DNA from: Paracoccaceae bacterium
GTDB lineage: Bacteria > Pseudomonadota > Alphaproteobacteria > Rhodobacterales > Rhodobacteraceae
Length of the DNA stretch: 9,304 nt
Reading direction: 5' to 3'
Assembly (NCBI GenBank): GCA_009920225.1
Contig: RGAJ01000050.1
Location: forward strand, 1 to 9,304
Both the position numbers and the translations under genes were made by a program. Shown piece by piece: positions 7,232 through 9,304 of this stretch (its first letter is position 1; the number at the start of each line of letters is the position of its first letter). The notes below the pieces were generated by a model. The model searched no databases, was not told the DNA's origin, and saw only the letters and a list, made by a program, of their open reading frames with translations.

Positions 7232-7804
7232 ATGAAAGTACTTCGCATTGATGCGTCTATCAAACCACAAGGTTCGATCAGCTTACAATTAACAGATGAC
7301 ATTATTGCCAAATTGGGCGTGACCGACGTGGTCACCCGCAAAGCTGCCGATGTTCCCGCCATTGATGGTGCGTGGCTTGGCGCTGTTTTCACGCCAGCAG
7401 AAAACCGCAGTGCAGAACAACAAGAGATTGCTGCCTTCTCTGACACGCTGATTGACGAAATCAAAACGGCAGATGTCGTTGTGATCGGTGTGCCTGTTTA
7501 TAACTTTAACATCGCAGCCGGTTTGAAAAACTGGATCGACCAAATCGTGCGCGCAGGTGTCACGTTCCAATATACCGAAACAGGTCCACAAGGGTTGTTG
7601 CCAAATAAACGTACAATCTTGGCGTTTTCGTCTGATGGTACTGCGGCGGGATCCGACATCGATTTCGCACAACGCTATATGCTGCACATCTTGGGCTTTG
7701 TTGGCATCACCGATGTCACGACAGTCACAGCACAGCAAATGGCATTCGACAAAGACAGTGCCCTAAAATTCGCGGCAGACCAAATTTCATCATTGGCAGC
7801 CTAA
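7232..7804 (+). CDS. azoR: FMN-dependent NADH-azoreductase / NADH:quinone oxidoreductase
   Basis: This 190-residue flavodoxin-fold protein matches E. coli AzoR (about 200 residues). Landmarks are the N-terminal strand and phosphate-loop MKVLRIDASI, the FMN-binding block PVYNFNIAAGLKNWID at 88-103, RAGVTFQYTETGPQGLL at 107-123, and LGFVGITDV near residue 154. AzoR enzymes are cytoplasmic FMN homodimers that reduce quinones, azo compounds and other electrophiles with NAD(P)H, and are commonly tied to thiol-specific stress. Compared with E. coli, the loop after residue 130 (FSSDGTAAGSDIDFAQ) appears several residues shorter. It borders the flavin site, so substrate preference may differ. AAGG at 7219-7222 precedes the start. 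The gene is bounded by terminators on both sides, so it is monocistronic, and it is probably controlled through the palindrome at 7135-7168. Confidence 0.92.
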   Translation: MKVLRIDASIKPQGSISLQLTDDIIAKLGVTDVVTRKAADVPAIDGAWLGAVFTPAENRSAEQQEIAAFSDTLIDEIKTADVVVIGVPVYNFNIAAGLKNWIDQIVRAGVTFQYTETGPQGLLPNKRTILAFSSDGTAAGSDIDFAQRYMLHILGFVGITDVTTVTAQQMAFDKDSALKFAADQISSLAA

Positions 7805-7811
7805 TCTCATC

Positions 7812-7838
7812 GGGGCGCGGTTCTTGCGCCCCTTTGTT
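7812..7838 (+). terminator. Intrinsic terminator after azoR
   Basis: GGGGCGC (7812-7818) pairs perfectly with GCGCCCC (7826-7832) around a 7-base loop, followed by TTTGTT. The T-tract is interrupted but the 7-base GC stem is strong. It starts eight bases after the azoR stop. Confidence 0.8.
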
Positions 7839-7863
7839 GACTCTTCCGAGAATTTCACATAAA
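7837..7863 (+). promoter_or_regulatory. Candidate sigma-70-type promoter upstream of the structured region before ffh
   Basis: TTGACT at 7837-7842 is a five-of-six -35 match, and CATAAA at 7858-7863 is a four-of-six -10 with a short 15-base spacer. Transcription would begin near 7870, just upstream of the first hairpin. The -35 overlaps the tail of the azoR terminator. A second, weaker possibility for ffh alone is CATTAT at 7975-7980, which lacks a good -35. Confidence 0.35.
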
Positions 7864-7877
7864 AGCGCCTCAAATCT

Positions 7878-7964
7878 CCGGGAGTCGTGTAACTTCCGGT
7901 CCTTGTCCAATACAAGGATCGCCCCCTGTCAGCGAGTGTTCGCCCACAGGGGCCTTCGTATTTT
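7878..7964 (+). ncRNA. Candidate structured RNA: three tandem hairpins, ffh leader or independent small RNA
   Basis: Three hairpins follow each other without gaps. A is CCGGGAGT (7878-7885) with ACTTCCGG (7892-7899), eight pairs including one G-T. B is TCCTTGT (7900-7906) with ACAAGGA (7912-7918), loop CCAAT. C is CCCCTGT (7923-7929) with ACAGGGG (7946-7952), continued after a CA/CC internal loop by GCGA/TCGC closing a GTGT loop. B can be extended to 10 pairs (7897-7906 with 7912-7921), which disrupts A. After C the sequence reads CCTTCGTATTTT, a weak T-tail, so C could end a small RNA of about 95 bases or act as an attenuator before ffh. It lacks the conserved core of 4.5S SRP RNA and has no tRNA arms. 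I do not recognise it as a known family. Pairing is directly visible; expression is inferred. Confidence 0.4.
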
Positions 7965-8009
7965 GGGCATTGCGCATTATATGTTGGCCATAAAAGAAGG
8001 AGCCAAGAC

Positions 8010-9304
8010 ATGTTTGAAAATCTGTCCGAACGCCTGTCTGGTGTCTTTGATCGGTTGACGAAACAAGGTGCGCTGTCGGAAGACGATGTTAAAACTGCCC
8101 TCCGCGAGGTGCGCGTCGCCCTGCTTGAGGCCGACGTTTCCCTGCCCATCGCGCGCGATTTTGTAAAAGCCGTCCAAGAAAAGGCAACCGGCCAAGCCGT
8201 CACCAAATCCGTTACACCTGGTCAACAGGTTGTTAAAATTGTCCATGACGAATTGATCCACGTTCTTGCTGGCGATGATGATGCGGGCAGGCTGAAAATT
8301 GACACGCCGCCTGCGCCGATTTTGATGGTCGGTTTGCAAGGGTCCGGTAAAACCACAACCACCGCAAAATTGGCCAAACGTTTAAAAGAACGCGAAGGCA
8401 AACGCGTTTTGATGGCGTCGTTGGACGTGAACCGCCCTGCCGCGATGGAACAGTTGCAGATTTTGGGTGTTCAGATCGGCGTCGATACGTTGCCGATCGT
8501 CAAGGGCGAAGACCCGGTTGCCATCGCCAAACGCGCCAAAACGCAGGCGTCTTTGGGCGGGTATGATGTCTATATGCTCGACACGGCTGGACGGTTGCAT
8601 ATTGATCAGGAATTGATCGCCCAAGCCGCCGCCGTGCGCGATGTTGTCAATCCACGCGAAACATTGTTGGTTGTCGATGGTCTCACGGGTCAAGACGCGG
8701 TCAATGTTGCCACCGAATTCGACGATAAAATCGGCGTCTCTGGCGTTGTTCTGACCCGTATGGACGGTGACGGTCGCGGCGGTGCGGCCCTGTCGATGCG
8801 CGCAGTCACAGGCAAACCTATTCGGTTCGTCGGCCTTGGCGAAAAGATGGACGCCTTGGAAACCTTTGAATCCAGCCGTATCGCTGGGCGCATTTTGGGT
8901 ATGGGCGACATTGTTGCCTTGGTTGAAAAAGCCCAAGAAACGATCGAAGCGGAACAAGCCGAACGCATGATGAAACGGTTCCAAAAGGGCCTGTTCAACA
9001 TGAACGATCTGAAATCCCAATTGGAACAGATGATGAAAATGGGCGGCATGGAATCCATCATGGGCATGATGCCCGGCATGGGTAAAATGGCAGCCCAAGT
9101 CAAAGATGCTGGCTTTGACGACAAGATCTTTAAACACCAAATCGCCCTGATCAACTCCATGACCAAAAAAGAACGCGCGAACCCTGCGCTTCTGCAAGCC
9201 AGCCGCAAAAAACGCATCGCGGCAGGTGCAGGACTTGAAGTCAGCGAATTGAACAAGCTTTTGAAAATGCACCGCCAAATGGCGGATATGATGAAAAAGA
9301 TGGG
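8010..9304 (+). CDS. ffh: Signal recognition particle GTPase Ffh (SRP54), 3' end outside window
   Basis: The visible 431 residues cover the N domain (1-95), G domain (about 96-295) and most of the methionine-rich M domain; the usual protein is around 500 residues. Ffh binds SRP RNA and the signal sequences of nascent membrane proteins, and delivers ribosomes to FtsY at the inner membrane. GTPase motifs are GLQGSGKTTT at 108-117, DTAGR at 191-195, TRMDGD at 249-254 (TKLDGD in E. coli) and GGAALS at 257-262. The M domain shows the flexible finger loop MGGMESIMGMMPGMGK at 344-359 and the RNA-binding segment SRKKRIAAGAG at 398-408 (usually SRxxRIAxGSG). The start is fixed by AAGGAG at 7997-8002, seven bases upstream. 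It is preceded by the structured region at 7878-7964. In many proteobacteria rpsP-rimM-trmD-rplS follows, but that lies beyond the window. Confidence 0.97.
   Translation, partial: MFENLSERLSGVFDRLTKQGALSEDDVKTALREVRVALLEADVSLPIARDFVKAVQEKATGQAVTKSVTPGQQVVKIVHDELIHVLAGDDDAGRLKIDTPPAPILMVGLQGSGKTTTTAKLAKRLKEREGKRVLMASLDVNRPAAMEQLQILGVQIGVDTLPIVKGEDPVAIAKRAKTQASLGGYDVYMLDTAGRLHIDQELIAQAAAVRDVVNPRETLLVVDGLTGQDAVNVATEFDDKIGVSGVVLTRMDGDGRGGAALSMRAVTGKPIRFVGLGEKMDALETFESSRIAGRILGMGDIVALVEKAQETIEAEQAERMMKRFQKGLFNMNDLKSQLEQMMKMGGMESIMGMMPGMGKMAAQVKDAGFDDKIFKHQIALINSMTKKERANPALLQASRKKRIAAGAGLEVSELNKLLKMHRQMADMMKKM

Noticed and set aside
7878..7955. 4.5S SRP RNA gene next to ffh
   Set aside because: The conserved SRP domain IV core (GGAAGCAGCC-like asymmetric and symmetric loops) is absent; the hairpins are unrelated.
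7861..7955. tRNA-like gene
   Set aside because: No acceptor stem enclosing the arms, no TTCGA-type T-loop with correct spacing, and no anticodon arm; the third hairpin's TTCG is only part of a stem.
7834..8058. 74-codon plus-strand frame spanning the hairpins and the ffh start
   Set aside because: It begins at TTG within the azoR terminator tail, crosses the RNA stems and runs into ffh in another frame; no protein features.
8382..9278. Long antisense open frame (298 codons) within ffh
   Set aside because: It is the mirror of a strongly conserved coding gene; its His/Phe/Gln-rich composition reflects antisense codon bias and it shows no domain.

Overview
The window looks like a chromosomal core segment of an alphaproteobacterium, most likely a moderate-GC member of the Rhodobacteraceae (Roseobacter group). 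This is inferred from three things: the short, zinc-ligand-poor GltX typical of Alphaproteobacteria, the CysD / CysN-CysC fusion arrangement, and the general codon and base style. No mobile element, CRISPR array, rRNA or tRNA is visible, and no reading frame is clearly broken.

Layout. Positions 1-1925 hold two genes on the minus strand. A Tat-exported metallo-beta-lactamase-fold hydrolase (1005-1925) is read first, followed after 45 bases by a D-amino acid dehydrogenase-like FAD oxidoreductase (959 down to 1, cut by the window edge). Divergent from them on the plus strand are gltX (2077-3402), a previously easy-to-miss 47-residue lipoprotein (3473-3616) and a yqaA-family membrane protein (3629-4045). 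Next is the sulfate-activation pair cysD (4251-5156) and cysNC (5156-7060), which overlap by one base and end in a strong intrinsic terminator. A monocistronic azoR-type FMN oxidoreductase (7232-7804) with its own terminator follows. The window closes with the 5' 431 codons of ffh (8010 onward), the protein subunit of the signal recognition particle.

How the genes work together. CysD and CysNC take sulfate and ATP to adenylylsulfate and then to PAPS; no PAPS reductase is present here. gltX and ffh are housekeeping genes for tRNA charging and co-translational membrane targeting. The hydrolase and oxidoreductase pair may form a small catabolic unit, but its substrate cannot be read from sequence.

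The most interesting unexplained structure is non-coding. Three consecutive hairpins in about 75 bases lie upstream of ffh, two of them with mutually exclusive pairing. Upstream of azoR there is a long imperfect palindrome next to a perfect DnaA-box sequence. A symmetric 14-base element sits in the divergent gltX/hydrolase promoter region. I saw no convincing evidence for a novel multi-gene system; the rest of the window is ordinary.
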